From CBCOTE01 sp965112965 (GTDB lineage Bacteria > Desulfobacterota > Desulfovibrionia > Desulfovibrionales > Desulfovibrionaceae): a stretch of DNA of 64,000 nt. The first letter of the stretch is position 1; the number at the start of each line of letters is the position of its first letter. Shown one piece after another: positions 11,790-20,794 of the stretch. The notes under the pieces are model-generated. The model saw only the letters and a program-made list of their open reading frames with translations. It was not told where the DNA came from and did no database searches. A program made the translations under genes and the position numbers. The stretch lies in contig CBCOTE010000023.1 of NCBI GenBank assembly GCA_965112965.1, positions 62,001-126,000 on the forward strand, written 5' to 3'.

Positions 11790-11854
11790 ATCCAATACAA
11801 CCTAGGCGGGTTCCCAGGCGGTAATCAAGGGGGCAAGCCTAGGTTGTATTGGAT
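11790..11854. repeat. 18-bp perfect inverted repeat after the Tmc-like operon
   Basis: ATCCAATACAACCTAGGC at 11790-11807 has its exact reverse complement at 11837-11854, separated by 29 nt. It begins 20 bases after the stop of the cytochrome gene, in the 3' direction of that operon. It could fold into a terminator or an mRNA-stabilising hairpin, but neither side has a T run in the right place and the loop is long. A recombination or protein-binding site is an alternative. An 18-bp match at this spacing is not expected by chance. Confidence 0.75.
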
Positions 11855-11873
11855 TGGGCCGGATGGGTAGCGA

Positions 11874-12353
11874 TTAAGGCTTATGGCAGGCTGCGCAGGC
11901 TCGAGGGCCAGTCTTCGTACCTTGGCTACCTAGATTTTGATGGCAGTGCAGGCATTGACCGTGGTAGGCCTGATGCAGGTTTGTTTTTGTTTGGTCCAGA
12001 TCAGGTACGAATTGTGTCCCTAGTTTGGCATGGCAGTCTTTACATCGGACGCCATTGGCCTCGTCGCTCAGCTCTGAGCTGTCTAGCACGTTTTTGCCAT
12101 TTTTGAATCGGTGGTGACAGGGTGTGCAGCCACTGTAGTTGACCATGTGTTTTTGGTGATCGAAGGTTGGTGCTGGTCGGATCTTTTTTCCAAACAGGTC
12201 GACAGGATCGAAGATGATACGGTCTGGTTGGGCGTGTAGGACCCGAGGTAGCAGGGTTAGGCAGATTAGGGCCGCTAGGATGATACAGGCGTTGTAGCAT
12301 AGGCTAAAGGCTAAAATTCGATTGGGACGGATAAATTGGGCGCGCATGATCAT
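11874..12353 (-). CDS. Tetraheme class III cytochrome c, TmcA-like
   Basis: A 159-residue exported cytochrome. An N-terminal hydrophobic segment (about residues 12-36) ending in LPRVLHAQ is a signal peptide or anchor. Four CxxCH heme sites follow: C76-H80, C104-H108, C134-H138 and C153-H157, with spare histidines (FDHQKH at 65-69, H81, H127, H131) positioned to be distal ligands, as in bis-His c3 cytochromes. Four c3-type sites fit TmcA (type II cytochrome c3) better than the three-heme DsrJ. It would carry electrons on the periplasmic side, between a hydrogenase- or formate-linked c3 pool and the membrane complex. Its ATG overlaps the stop of the iron-sulfur gene (ATGA), so the two are translationally coupled. 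The gene order cytochrome b, FeS protein, cytochrome c resembles dsrMKJ, so an orthology statement needs a tree. Confidence 0.85.
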   Translation of the reverse strand: MIMRAQFIRPNRILAFSLCYNACIILAALICLTLLPRVLHAQPDRIIFDPVDLFGKKIRPAPTFDHQKHMVNYSGCTPCHHRFKNGKNVLDSSELSDEANGVRCKDCHAKLGTQFVPDLDQTKTNLHQAYHGQCLHCHQNLGSQGTKTGPRACAACHKP

Positions 12354-13642
12354 TTTTTCTCCCCGCTTGCTTCATCAGCATCGACTAGCATGTGCTTGGG
12401 CACGACCATGTTGTGGGCAAGGACCTCTTTGTAGTGCACGGCTTTGATGTTTAAGTTATACTCTTTGTTCAGGTCTCGAATTTGGTCGATACAGTTGTGG
12501 CATGGTACAAAGACTAGCTGGGCGCCTGTAGCACGGATCTGATCCGCTTTGATCTTGCCGCATTTGAGCCGGTGAGCGCGCATCTCTCCGCCCATGGGTA
12601 TGGCACCGCCCCCCCCTCCACAGCAATAGTTTAGGTTGCCCTGATACTCCATGGGCCGGAAATCCTCGGAGAGCATTTCGGCCATCCTCAAATTTTTTTT
12701 GGCTAGACCTCCACTGCGTACTATGCTGCAGGGGTCCTGAACTGTGGTCGGGATTTTGATTTTTTCTCGCAGTTTGATGCGTCCCGTGACGAGGTAATCG
12801 TGGAATAGTTCTACAGAGTGAATTACCTGCTGTTTTGGTTCATAGCCGAGCCAGGTGGACGCTTCGAACCGAAGCGCGCGATAAGCGTGGCCTCACTCAG
12901 TGACTGCAACTTTTTTGACCCGTAGCTCTTCTGCGCGTTTAAAGGTGTTCTCCACGATCATACGCGAGGTTGCTGTGTCGCCGCAGAACATGGAGAGGTT
13001 AGTGTCATCCCAGCCCTTGGCGCTAGGCAAGGTCCAGGATTCCCCGGCCACGTGGAAAATTTTAGCTACTTCCTGAATATCTTGAGGATAGAATTTTGCT
13101 TCGCGGGCGTTAATAGTGTATAAGTAGTCCATCTCGACCTTATCAATAGGAATTTTGATGTCTTTGAGCTCGTCCTGGCATTCCTCAGCGCACCACTCGA
13201 CGGTATCGACCCAGTCTATGTCAGTCACAGCCATCTGATTGCCTGATTCGTGATAATTTTGGATAGCCTTCATGAGGCCTTCTGGCGCAATATCAAGATG
13301 GAAGAGCAACGCGCGGGAGAGATTTATGAGCAGGGCGATATCGATACCGAAGGGGCAGTACATCGTGCAGCGGCGGCACATATTACATTCGTGGTAGATG
13401 ACGTCGTACATCTGCTGCATAAAAGTAGCATTTACATGGCCCTTTTTAGTTATTAGATCCTGAAGGAAGGTGACCTTATATGCCGGTATCATAGCCGGGA
13501 TGCGGTTATGGGCAAGATAGAAGTGGCAGGTGTCTGCACATAGGCCGCAGTGAGTGCAAATGGAAAGCCATGTTTTAAAACGGATTCCAAGGCGGGGTCT
13601 GAGGAAGTCCATAATTTTTTGTGGGGAAATCGGTTCACTCAT
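12350..13642 (-). CDS. CCG-domain iron-sulfur subunit (TmcB/DsrK-like) with in-frame UGA, probable selenoprotein
   Basis: A 430-residue cytoplasmic HdrD/DsrK/TmcB-type subunit read through one TGA (codon 250, bases 12895-12893). Two [4Fe-4S] sites come first (C29-C32-C35-C39 and C86-C89-C92-C96). The CCG domain follows: C220 in FCGD, then TE-UGA-GHAYR, C305 in DPCS, C340-C341 in CCGGGGG and C381/C384 in PCHNC. In relatives the UGA position is a conserved cysteine. The frame stays open for 180 further codons, ending at TGA 12352-12350. A 7-bp hairpin with loop GUU starts 16 nt after the UGA, as a bacterial SECIS should. AAGGAG lies 8 bases before the ATG. The family passes electrons between membrane quinone/cytochrome b and a cytoplasmic disulfide or similar acceptor. 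The alternative is a nonsense mutation, which the position and the intact downstream motifs make unlikely. A run of eight G in the CCGGGGG codons is slip-prone. Confidence 0.85.
12859..12895 (-). promoter_or_regulatory. Putative bacterial SECIS element with UGA codon
   Basis: The UGA at 12895-12893 is followed after 16 nt by CGCTTCG-GTT-CGAAGCG (12876-12860), a perfect 7-bp stem extended by one G-U pair. The apical loop begins with G about 23 nt after UGA. Bacterial SECIS elements lie directly downstream of UGA, with the apical loop at roughly 16-37 nt and a G among its first two bases, so spacing and loop both fit. SelB would bind this loop. Confidence 0.7.
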
Positions 13643-13694
13643 GGGTCGGGCTCCTTGGTCCAGGTAGAGACGGGTAGGGTGTGAAAAGTTACAG

Positions 13695-14357
13695 TTAAGC
13701 TACATAGCCACGACGGCCGAACTCTACACCAGTCGCGGCGCGCGACAGGAAGAATAGCACAAAGTGTGACAGTTTAGTAAAGGGGATAAGGATGAGTATG
13801 AGTTCGCCTGAAAGCATATGTATGAGCTGCATATTACTCATCACTACTCCTTCTCTACCGAGGTTGCCGTGTGCGGCGAGGTAACCTGTGACGAAGGGTA
13901 GAGCGGTAGCGATTAGGAGCAGATAGTCGGCTAAGGTAGTTAGTAGTTTAATGTTCGGGGAAAATATGCGTCGGAGCAATAGATAGATTGTGATGGCTAG
14001 GAAGAGCAGTGTGAGCCATTCAACTAGTTCAGCGGGTAAGGATGGATAAGAAAATGCTAGACATGACATTTTTAAGAGCAAGACGTGCTGATAGGCGAAC
14101 AAGGGTAGTATAAGACAGATATGGAAGCAGTAAGCGGCAATGGAAAAACCAGGTGTTTTGGCTACAGAGCGATTAAAAGGGAGTAACCATGAGAATATGC
14201 TGGCCAGGGCGTAATACCAGCAAAAATATTGATTGAAGACTTTATCCTGTCTTCGTGCAGTCGCTAGGAACAAGATGATCCGGGTTGTGCAGCCAACGCC
14301 ACATACCAGGAACGCCAGCCAGCAAAGTGGACCTTCAATAAATGCATAAAAATCCAT
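13695..14357 (-). CDS. Membrane cytochrome b subunit, TmcC/HmcE/DsrM (NarI-like)
   Basis: A 220-residue membrane protein with about five to six hydrophobic segments. Candidate heme-b ligands are H79 and H91 in one segment and H163, H180 and H198 later on; the block LIHMLSGE...FTKLSHFVLFFLSR (about 178-206) is typical of TmcC/HmcE/DsrM relatives of NarI. It would take electrons from periplasmic cytochrome or menaquinol and pass them to the CCG subunit on the cytoplasmic side. Its length is close to HmcE/TmcC-type subunits and shorter than DsrM. GGGAGG lies 8 bases before the ATG at 14357. It is first in the three-gene operon, 52 bp ahead of the iron-sulfur gene. No tmcD, dsrO or dsrP homologue is found in the 700 bp before it or in the DNA after the cytochrome. 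Confidence 0.82.
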   Translation of the reverse strand: MDFYAFIEGPLCWLAFLVCGVGCTTRIILFLATARRQDKVFNQYFCWYYALASIFSWLLPFNRSVAKTPGFSIAAYCFHICLILPLFAYQHVLLLKMSCLAFSYPSLPAELVEWLTLLFLAITIYLLLRRIFSPNIKLLTTLADYLLLIATALPFVTGYLAAHGNLGREGVVMSNMQLIHMLSGELILILIPFTKLSHFVLFFLSRAATGVEFGRRGYVA

Positions 14358-15055
14358 ACGTTATACCTCCCGTCAGGTTGAAGCCTGCCGCGGTCTGACC
14401 ACGGTAGGCCGCGTGATTTAATGTAAAGATTTCATGGCATGCCGGCGGAGAAAAGTCATCTATTTCAGAAGATATTTCGAAAAAATGGTGGTCGGGTCAG
14501 GCAAGAAATAGACTGTATGGGTCTGTTTGAAATGTTAAATTAGGCACTAATCGTTTCAATAGCCCAGCTCGTGCAAGAGCACTGCAAAGCTGGATTGGGG
14601 TTGGGCGATATATCGAATATGGTCAAGAAAATCGCTTACGTTCATCATCTAAGAAAAAAATATCGTCGGTCGGCCAGCACTGTGGTGACCTAGGTACAAA
14701 CTGTGTCTCGGATGAACTTAGACAAGGCCTGACTTTAGCTTGCTGCGGTTATTTACAATAGGTGTTTGTCATTCGTTGAGATCACAATAGCGATTCGTTA
14801 GGATTTGGTGTCATATAACTATAGAAACATTATAAATATTAAATAGTTGAGCTTTTTCTGAGTTGGACACGATGTTCTTGGATATTTTAGGTATTATGTA
14901 GACAAGAGCTATGATTTCCGAAAGAGTCATATTATTTTAGAAGTATATGGGCGAAAAGTTGCGTAACATTTATACTAAAATAGTAAATCTACCATTTATC
15001 ACCATCCAAAAAAATGAAGTGACTATATCATCCCTAGTTAAAGTAACGATGGGGG
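14358..15055. other. 0.7-kb spacer upstream of the redox operon
   Basis: No gene supported. It must contain the promoter of the minus-strand redox operon, but I found no convincing -35/-10 pair; the first 60 bases upstream of the ATG contain GC-rich, partly self-complementary sequence (around 14380-14412). Confidence 0.6.
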
Positions 15056-15406
15056 TTGCGAGGCTTTGTCAACCCTTACCTAACACGTAAAAGCCGGTTC
15101 GGATTCAAGCGCAACGCCCAAGACATGGTTGAACACGGCGCCAAACGGCTGATCAAACAACAGCAACTCAAGGGCCGTACCTGGTGGTCTGACAATACGA
15201 CCTACCCCATAGCTGCTGCAGACATAACTCAAAATATAAAACTGACCATAATGGGCTACCAAGGAGTCCTCATGATCGATCTGCCCGCACTCATAGAAAT
15301 GTTACCCATAGAATTGTTGACCTCCTACGCCAAAATGGCACACACCCCGCAGCGGCCCATCAGGCGTCCGGCCGGTCACAAAATAGACGATTTTGTCTAC
15401 AACTAG
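15056..15406 (+). pseudogene. Unidentified coding-like fragment, about 116 codons
   Basis: An open frame from just after a TAA at 15044 to TAG at 15404-15406, with clear codon structure (mostly C or A in third positions). It reads as part of a soluble protein (FVNPYLTRKSRFGFKRNAQD near the start, then MIDLPALIEMLP). The only start is TTG at 15056, with no convincing ribosome site, so the real N-terminus may be lost and this is probably a gene fragment. Its + strand is C/A-rich, whereas nearly all surrounding DNA and + strand genes are G/T-rich. That suggests a recently inverted or imported segment. I cannot assign a family. A second frame with a cysteine motif follows 62 bp later. Confidence 0.4.
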
Positions 15407-15468
15407 CGTTTAGCTGCTACAGCCGCTATACCTATGCTAAACAAAAAAATATACATACTCATGTTTAA

Positions 15469-15690
15469 AGTTCGCAATGCAACTATTGCCGCCACCTTTT
15501 GGACAACGGCCGAAAATTCTGTAGCCGCCCAAACAGCCATTCTTCGAACTTTTTCTACGGATTAAAGGCGTCTAGTGCCGAACTGCAAAAAAACTTCAGA
15601 TTACAGAGCAACATACTTATGGACGGCAAAAAAGCGCATGGGTCGCTGAAAAACATAAATATAAACGAAACCGCCGAGTGCAGAATATGA
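15469..15690 (+). pseudogene. Unidentified fragment with CxxC...C motif
   Basis: Open frame of 73 codons after a TAA at 15466-15468, ending in TGA. It begins SSQCNYCRHLLDNGRKFCSR, giving C-x2-C-x10-C with an adjacent CRH, which looks like a zinc- or iron-binding site. No start codon precedes the motif, so it is a fragment or is joined to the preceding frame through a frameshift. It shares the unusual C/A-rich + strand of the preceding fragment, and both probably come from one lost gene or module. Function unknown. Confidence 0.35.
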
Positions 15691-16757
15691 ATTGTAGAAT
15701 CCATCGCTAGGTGTTCATTATAGGTTTATCAAATAGCAAACGGACGGAAAGGAAAGCGACAAAAAACAATGCAAACATCATCACCATGAGCGGATGTGTA
15801 TGGTAAGTGTTGTCGCTGTATATATTAATCTATTAAGTGTTTAGCAATTATAACTAGTATTTTTTTGCTATATTTATATACAGCATTACGCATAAATTCT
15901 TAATTTTTTATACTGGCTCTATCAATATAGATGCGAATTCTTAGCTAGTTCCGTTTAGATCTGATTTTAGTGAATAGACTGTCTAGTGCTAAAGCTATCA
16001 ATTTTTTGTATATTACCAAAGTCTTAAAAATATATCACCTCCTTAGTTTTATAGACTCTATACTGTTGATGAATTCAATTAATATAGATTATTATGTAAA
16101 ATATATAATTTTAAAATTATTACTATTCGTTGTAAATTTTTAAAAAAGTACTTTACAAGCATGGCCAATGGCCTCTAGTGCTATTTCTGACTGATTTTTA
16201 TTCAATTCTTAAGGTGATAGGTGTCTATTTTTTTAATATAATATATAATATATAATAGATTTTTAATTTAGCTAATAAAAAAATGATAATTTAATGTTTA
16301 GTTTAGATTTTTAAATTTTTATTTATTGTGGGAGATTTAACGCATTATCAAACTTGAATGGTCTCAAGTTAAAAATAGTAATATGGTTAACTTTAAGTCT
16401 ATATAAGTTAAATGTAATTTATTACTATATTAAATAAATTATGATTAAAATTATAAAATATCTTGATAAAACGATTTATACCAACAATCGTGATTTAAAA
16501 AATAGTCTTTTTTCGCGGTTTATTATATTTAATTTGCGAAAGATGATATATGAAAATTCCATCAAAAATATATTTTTTTCTATAATAAAAATATATTATA
16601 GTTTTGCTAGTCGACAATAGGAATCACTATATGCTACATGGTCAGAAAAGACTGTTAAATTTAAATACCTCTCCTAAGACTTTAATATTATTTTCAATAG
16701 AAAATCTTGCGTTGAACGTTTATTCTTAATTATGTTAACAATAGTTTTCATCTAACT
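15691..16757. other. AT-rich island without genes
   Basis: From about 15,800 to 16,760 the sequence is strongly AT-rich, with A and T roughly balanced, unlike the G/T-skewed spacers on both sides. No frame, DnaA-box cluster or repeat array was found. It ends at the tRNA gene. Confidence 0.7.
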
Positions 16758-16758
16758 G

Positions 16759-16782
16759 AAAAAATCAAGCCCATATTGATCT
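16759..16782 (-). terminator. Weak terminator after tRNA-Thr
   Basis: On the minus strand AGATCAA, loop TATGGGC, TTGATTT runs into further T residues, 16 bases past the tRNA 3' end. The stem is 7 bp including one G-T pair. Confidence 0.4.
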
Positions 16783-16797
16783 ATTCTTTGTTTACTT

Positions 16798-16873
16798 TGG
16801 AGCCGGCGATGGGATTCGAACCCGCGACCTGCTGATTACGAATCAGCTGCTCTGCCAACTGAGCTACGCCGGC
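16798..16873 (-). tRNA. tRNA-Thr(CGU)
   Basis: A 76-nt cloverleaf with encoded CCA. The acceptor stem GCCGGCG pairs perfectly with CGCCGGC, followed by discriminator T and CCA. The D arm begins GCTCAGTTGGCAGAGC. The anticodon arm is GCTGA-TTCGTAA-TCAGC, placing CGT at 34-36, so it reads ACG codons. The T loop is TTCGAAT. One oddity is the T stem (GCGGG against CCCAT), which has a C-A mismatch and a G-T pair next to each other at its base. The gene stands alone between an AT-rich island and a long spacer. Confidence 0.95.
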
Positions 16874-19489
16874 TGACGTGTTAGGCTATTATTGCACAAG
16901 TTTTTTTAGGTGGTCAATAGGAATTAGAGAAGAAACTATACTTAGAGTCTTTTGAAATGGGTTACTTAGATTGCCTTAAGATATGTTAATTATCAGACCT
17001 AACTATTTGGATATCTATTCCTGACATCTGTCAGTTATGGGTCCCGTACTTTCTAGAATAGATATGTCCTGCATGGGCGGTGTTGAGCCTATTTATTGAC
17101 GGCCAGGTGGTTTTGGCATATGAACTATATATTATTCTATTATTGTTTAGGCTAGCTTGTTTGGATAAAATTTACCATTTCTTTGAACCTAATTGGCATT
17201 TAGTACTAAATATGTAGAGTTGTATATTTCTATGGCGAGCATGACTAAATAGTAGCAAAGTTGCTAATGTCTGTTTAGACTATCGACCCCTTAGTATCGT
17301 CTTTTATAATGTGGGGATATATATCTGGTGTTTGCTGAGCAGACTATTATGGTCGAGCGTTAAGGTAATTTGTTTTATGCGTTCGACTTGATGCTGGATG
17401 ACTGTTTGTTCTATGGTGCTCCATATTTTTTAGTTTGGCTAGTTTTTCTTTTTTTGGTAGCATCTTGCTTGACCGACATCCTTCAGATTGACAGCATCTG
17501 TTTTATTGACGGCTTGACTATTGAATAGTTCTTAGTTTGAGTCGGGGGGGGGTCCGTGTAGGAGGGGCTGTTAGCTTTGGGTTGATTTGGATGATACTGG
17601 AGCCATAGTATCTGAGAGCAGTCTGCTCCATAATTGGCGGATTATGTTGGGCTAGACGCTTTGCTTGCAGATTTCTTTACCAAGAAAAATATTTTTATTT
17701 TCGTAGCGCGTAGTGCGTTATCTTTTTCTAGATTATTTAAGGCAGCACTGGCTGTATGAAGTTTGTACTGTACTAATGTTGCATCAGTCGTATAGCCTTT
17801 AGCGTCGTATCTCATGTCGACTGGAGCATATAGCTGGTGATGTATATTTGTCCAATTTTAGGACTACTTTCGGCTATGATATAGGCAATAAACTAGTCAT
17901 GCTCCTGGCCCTTCGCGTTTATTGTTATGATTCCCATTATGCCTGGACCTACATTGGTGTAATTTTACTGCTGCTGAACGATCATTTTTTTTATGCCTAT
18001 GCTGTACATTATTTTATTCTATCTGGTGGTTGATTTCGTCGTGATGGCCAATTGTGTTGTAGGTAGCTGCAACTAACCTTTTCAGTCGTGGCTGAGGCCA
18101 CCTTAGTGGTCAGTTAGGCCTGGGTAGCTTGAACGGCATAGTTCAAAAAATATTATTTAAGACCGTCACGGAATATAGTGCTACCTCATGTATCAGTAGT
18201 CGTCTGTGACTCTCCCGACAGAATGAGTCGCGGCTGGAGTATAGTATTCGACCTAAACTGTAGCCGGGCTACTACAGCTACTCTAGCACCTAATGTAGCA
18301 AGGCGTATTTTGGGGTGATAGTTAGGCCTGTGGCTGTGGCGTTGCGTTTGTTGAAGATCGGCACGCAGTTCTGGCTGTCAGTAGGCTACGTCCAGGCGAA
18401 AGCAAAGTATAGGATGGCCGTGAGTGTGTTCTGTGATGGGCGTCAGGTGGTCATAAGTGACACAGAAGGTGGCATTCTGTTCGTCTAGTGCCGTAAGCAG
18501 ATGGGCACGATATGTGCGTCGAAAATGGTGGTTTTTGATTTTATCTATTGTATCTCCGCTACGGCTTACTCATCTAGTGTATGTAGATATACGCATTTTT
18601 TTCTTAAGGCCAACTAATTTTAAGGCGTGGACACACTTTGTCCTCGTAGTCGGTGTCTAATAATCCGGTGGCCTTGGGTACTTCTAGCACCTTCAGATTT
18701 GCTACCTGGCCTACGTTATATATTAGGCCTACAGCTGAGACGACTACTTCTGGTAGTCCGAAGGCCCATGGATAGGTAGTGAGAGTGGCTTTATTTGGCC
18801 TAAATACTATTGATTTTGATTAGGCTTTCCAGCTCGATTAGCAGCTGGTCGGTTTTTTTGTACCAGGTGTTATAGACTCGGGCTCGTGGTGAAGATGGTT
18901 CAATCCTGGAGCGATGGGTTGTCCATGATATCATGGAGCGGTCGGATGGCTATTGCGTCTTTGGGCGTGCGTTTTATCCTGCTGCACAGAGTGGGTGGTA
19001 GTGTTGTGTTTTTGGCACGAAGCGGAAGTCATTGCCGGGTAGGGAGGGGTTTCGCTATTAGAGGTTGTAGGGTCGTGTCAGTTTTGATATATCCGGTATA
19101 TATTTTACGTATGAAGTCTGTTACAGAGAGCTCTGAGGCCGTGACTATGTTACAGCGTTATGCTGGTATCCTGAGTCATATTGAGGTCTTGTGTCGTGGA
19201 TTTATGAGTCCACAGTTAATATAGTGGTTGGCGGGATCGAAGCCGAGTAGGGTCTATTAGCCATGTCTGAGCCTAGGCGTTATGCTGGCTGGGACAGTGT
19301 ATGGCGCGATCAATTAAGCTTTGGTAGATGGTATCTATGGTCGAGTGCCATACGCCGTTCAGTGAGTCCAACAGCTTATGCCGTCGGTGATAAGAAAGAG
19401 GAGTTTTATGCGAACATCAGTTAGGTATCCGGCGGGAGCCTGAATAGGTTTTATGGCTGATTAGGTTAGAGAGATCAGTATATATGGGA
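16874..19489. other. 2.6-kb gene-poor spacer
   Basis: No gene supported. The + strand is G/T-rich with many short broken frames. A minus-strand frame around 19270-19390 (HRRHKLLDSLNG) has some coding character and lies downstream of hom; it may be the relic of a co-transcribed gene, but I cannot identify it. Confidence 0.65.
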
Positions 19490-20794
19490 CTATAGAATTC
19501 GGTAATGTATGGTTTTGGCCAAGTTCAGAACCATGACATCGATATCGGCTATGGCCGCATGCACGTCGGATGCCATGGCTTTATGTGTCAGGAATACGAT
19601 GGGTACACCCATGCCTTTATTTTTACCTTTTTGTACTACTTGGGCTAGGCTGATGTTGTGCTTGGCCATTATCCCTCCGATATCTCGCAGAACTCCTGGT
19701 CGATCTGGTACCATTACCCGTACGTAATGCCGTGATATTGCTGTGTCTAGGTCTAGGATAGTTGTTTTTAGCAGCTCTCCGTCAACGAAGCCAATATTAT
19801 TTATTGGCCGGTTCATACCAATGGCGATGATGTCCGCCAACACCGCGCTGGCCGTAGGCAGGGCGCCGGCGCCGTGGCCGTAAATCATGATGGACCCGGC
19901 ATTACCATCTAGTCGTACTGCATTGAAAGAGCCATCTACCGAGGCTAATAGGCAGTGCTCTGGGATGAGCGCGGGGAACACTCCAGCTTCGATATGACCC
20001 TCAACCTCTCGGGCCATAGCTAGGAGTTTAATGCGGTAGCCGAAATCCCGGGCGTAGCTGATGTCCATAGGCATGATTGTTCGGATACCGGTTACTTTAA
20101 GTTGTGCTAGCGAGTAATCTCTGCCGAAGGCTAGTTTGATGAGTAGTATCAGCTTGTGTGCTACATCCCAGCCGTCTACATCCAAAGTTGGGTCGGCTTC
20201 AGCAAGGCCTTTCTTTTGTGCAAGCTGTAGAGCTTGGTCAAATTTCATTTTTCTGGTCGTCATTTCGGTGAGAATAAAGTTAGCCGTACCATTGAGGATG
20301 CCTATGACTGCCTTGGTGCGATTGGCCGCCAGGCTTTCTTTAATGGTGGTCAGGAGAGGTATGCCGCCGGCTACGCTGGCTTCGAAACCTAGGTGTAGTT
20401 TTTTGGTCATAGCTAGGCTGAACAGTTCAGTTCCGTGCTCGGCTAGCAGTTTTTTGTTGGCTGTAACTACGTGCTTGCCCGCTTTGAGGGCGGCCCGGAT
20501 GTAGTCTAGAGCAAAGGTTGTCCCGCCCACAAGCTCTACGAAGACGTTGATTTCTGGGTCTTCCACTACTTCGCGGATATCTAAGGTGAAATGGGCATTT
20601 TTGGTCGTACCGGGACGGTGGCCATGGTTGCTGGGTAGTTCTAAGACGGTCTTAAGTACTATTTCTTTGCCTGAGCGGCGCCTGATCCAGTCTTGGTTGG
20701 CATCAAGTAGTTCGGCTACTCCGCTGCCTACCGTGCCCATACCGGCCACCGCGATGACTATTCGGTTCAACTCAATCTTGTTTACATGGTGCAT
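19490..20794 (-). CDS. hom: Homoserine dehydrogenase with C-terminal ACT domain
   Basis: It reduces aspartate semialdehyde to homoserine, the branch toward threonine and methionine. At 434 residues it has the full monofunctional length. The N-terminal Rossmann motif is GMGTVGSGV (about residues 18-26). The catalytic core is recognised by KHVVTANKKLLAEHG and by the signature around FEASVAGGIPLLTT and GILNGTANFILTEM. A C-terminal ACT domain starts at HYVRVMVPDRPGVLRDIGG (about 356-374), which in the family allows threonine feedback. The ATG at 20794 is the first in frame before the Rossmann strand; there is no good ribosome site (only AAAGG about 20 bases upstream), so the start is less sure than the gene. 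No neighbour of the pathway (thrB, thrC, asd) is nearby. Confidence 0.96.
   Translation of the reverse strand: MHHVNKIELNRIVIAVAGMGTVGSGVAELLDANQDWIRRRSGKEIVLKTVLELPSNHGHRPGTTKNAHFTLDIREVVEDPEINVFVELVGGTTFALDYIRAALKAGKHVVTANKKLLAEHGTELFSLAMTKKLHLGFEASVAGGIPLLTTIKESLAANRTKAVIGILNGTANFILTEMTTRKMKFDQALQLAQKKGLAEADPTLDVDGWDVAHKLILLIKLAFGRDYSLAQLKVTGIRTIMPMDISYARDFGYRIKLLAMAREVEGHIEAGVFPALIPEHCLLASVDGSFNAVRLDGNAGSIMIYGHGAGALPTASAVLADIIAIGMNRPINNIGFVDGELLKTTILDLDTAISRHYVRVMVPDRPGVLRDIGGIMAKHNISLAQVVQKGKNKGMGVPIVFLTHKAMASDVHAAIADIDVMVLNLAKTIHYRIL

Noticed and set aside
12893..13642. Reading the first 249 codons as a complete or truncated gene, with a second gene starting at 12691
   Set aside because: The TGA falls on a conserved cysteine, and the frame continues without another stop through all CCG motifs to the ATGA overlap with the cytochrome gene; one selenoprotein explains both parts.
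11874..14357. Calling the operon dsrMKJ
   Set aside because: Order fits, but the cytochrome has four class III CxxCH sites rather than three, the cytochrome b is shorter than DsrM, and dsrO and dsrP are absent; a Tmc-like label is safer.
15800..16760. AT-rich island as a replication origin
   Set aside because: No DnaA-box cluster, no dnaA/dnaN/gidA neighbour, and the strand bias is the same on both sides.
18886..19224. 112-codon plus-strand frame near hom
   Set aside because: It has no ribosome site or motif; it lies in G/T-rich spacer where long frames occur by chance.
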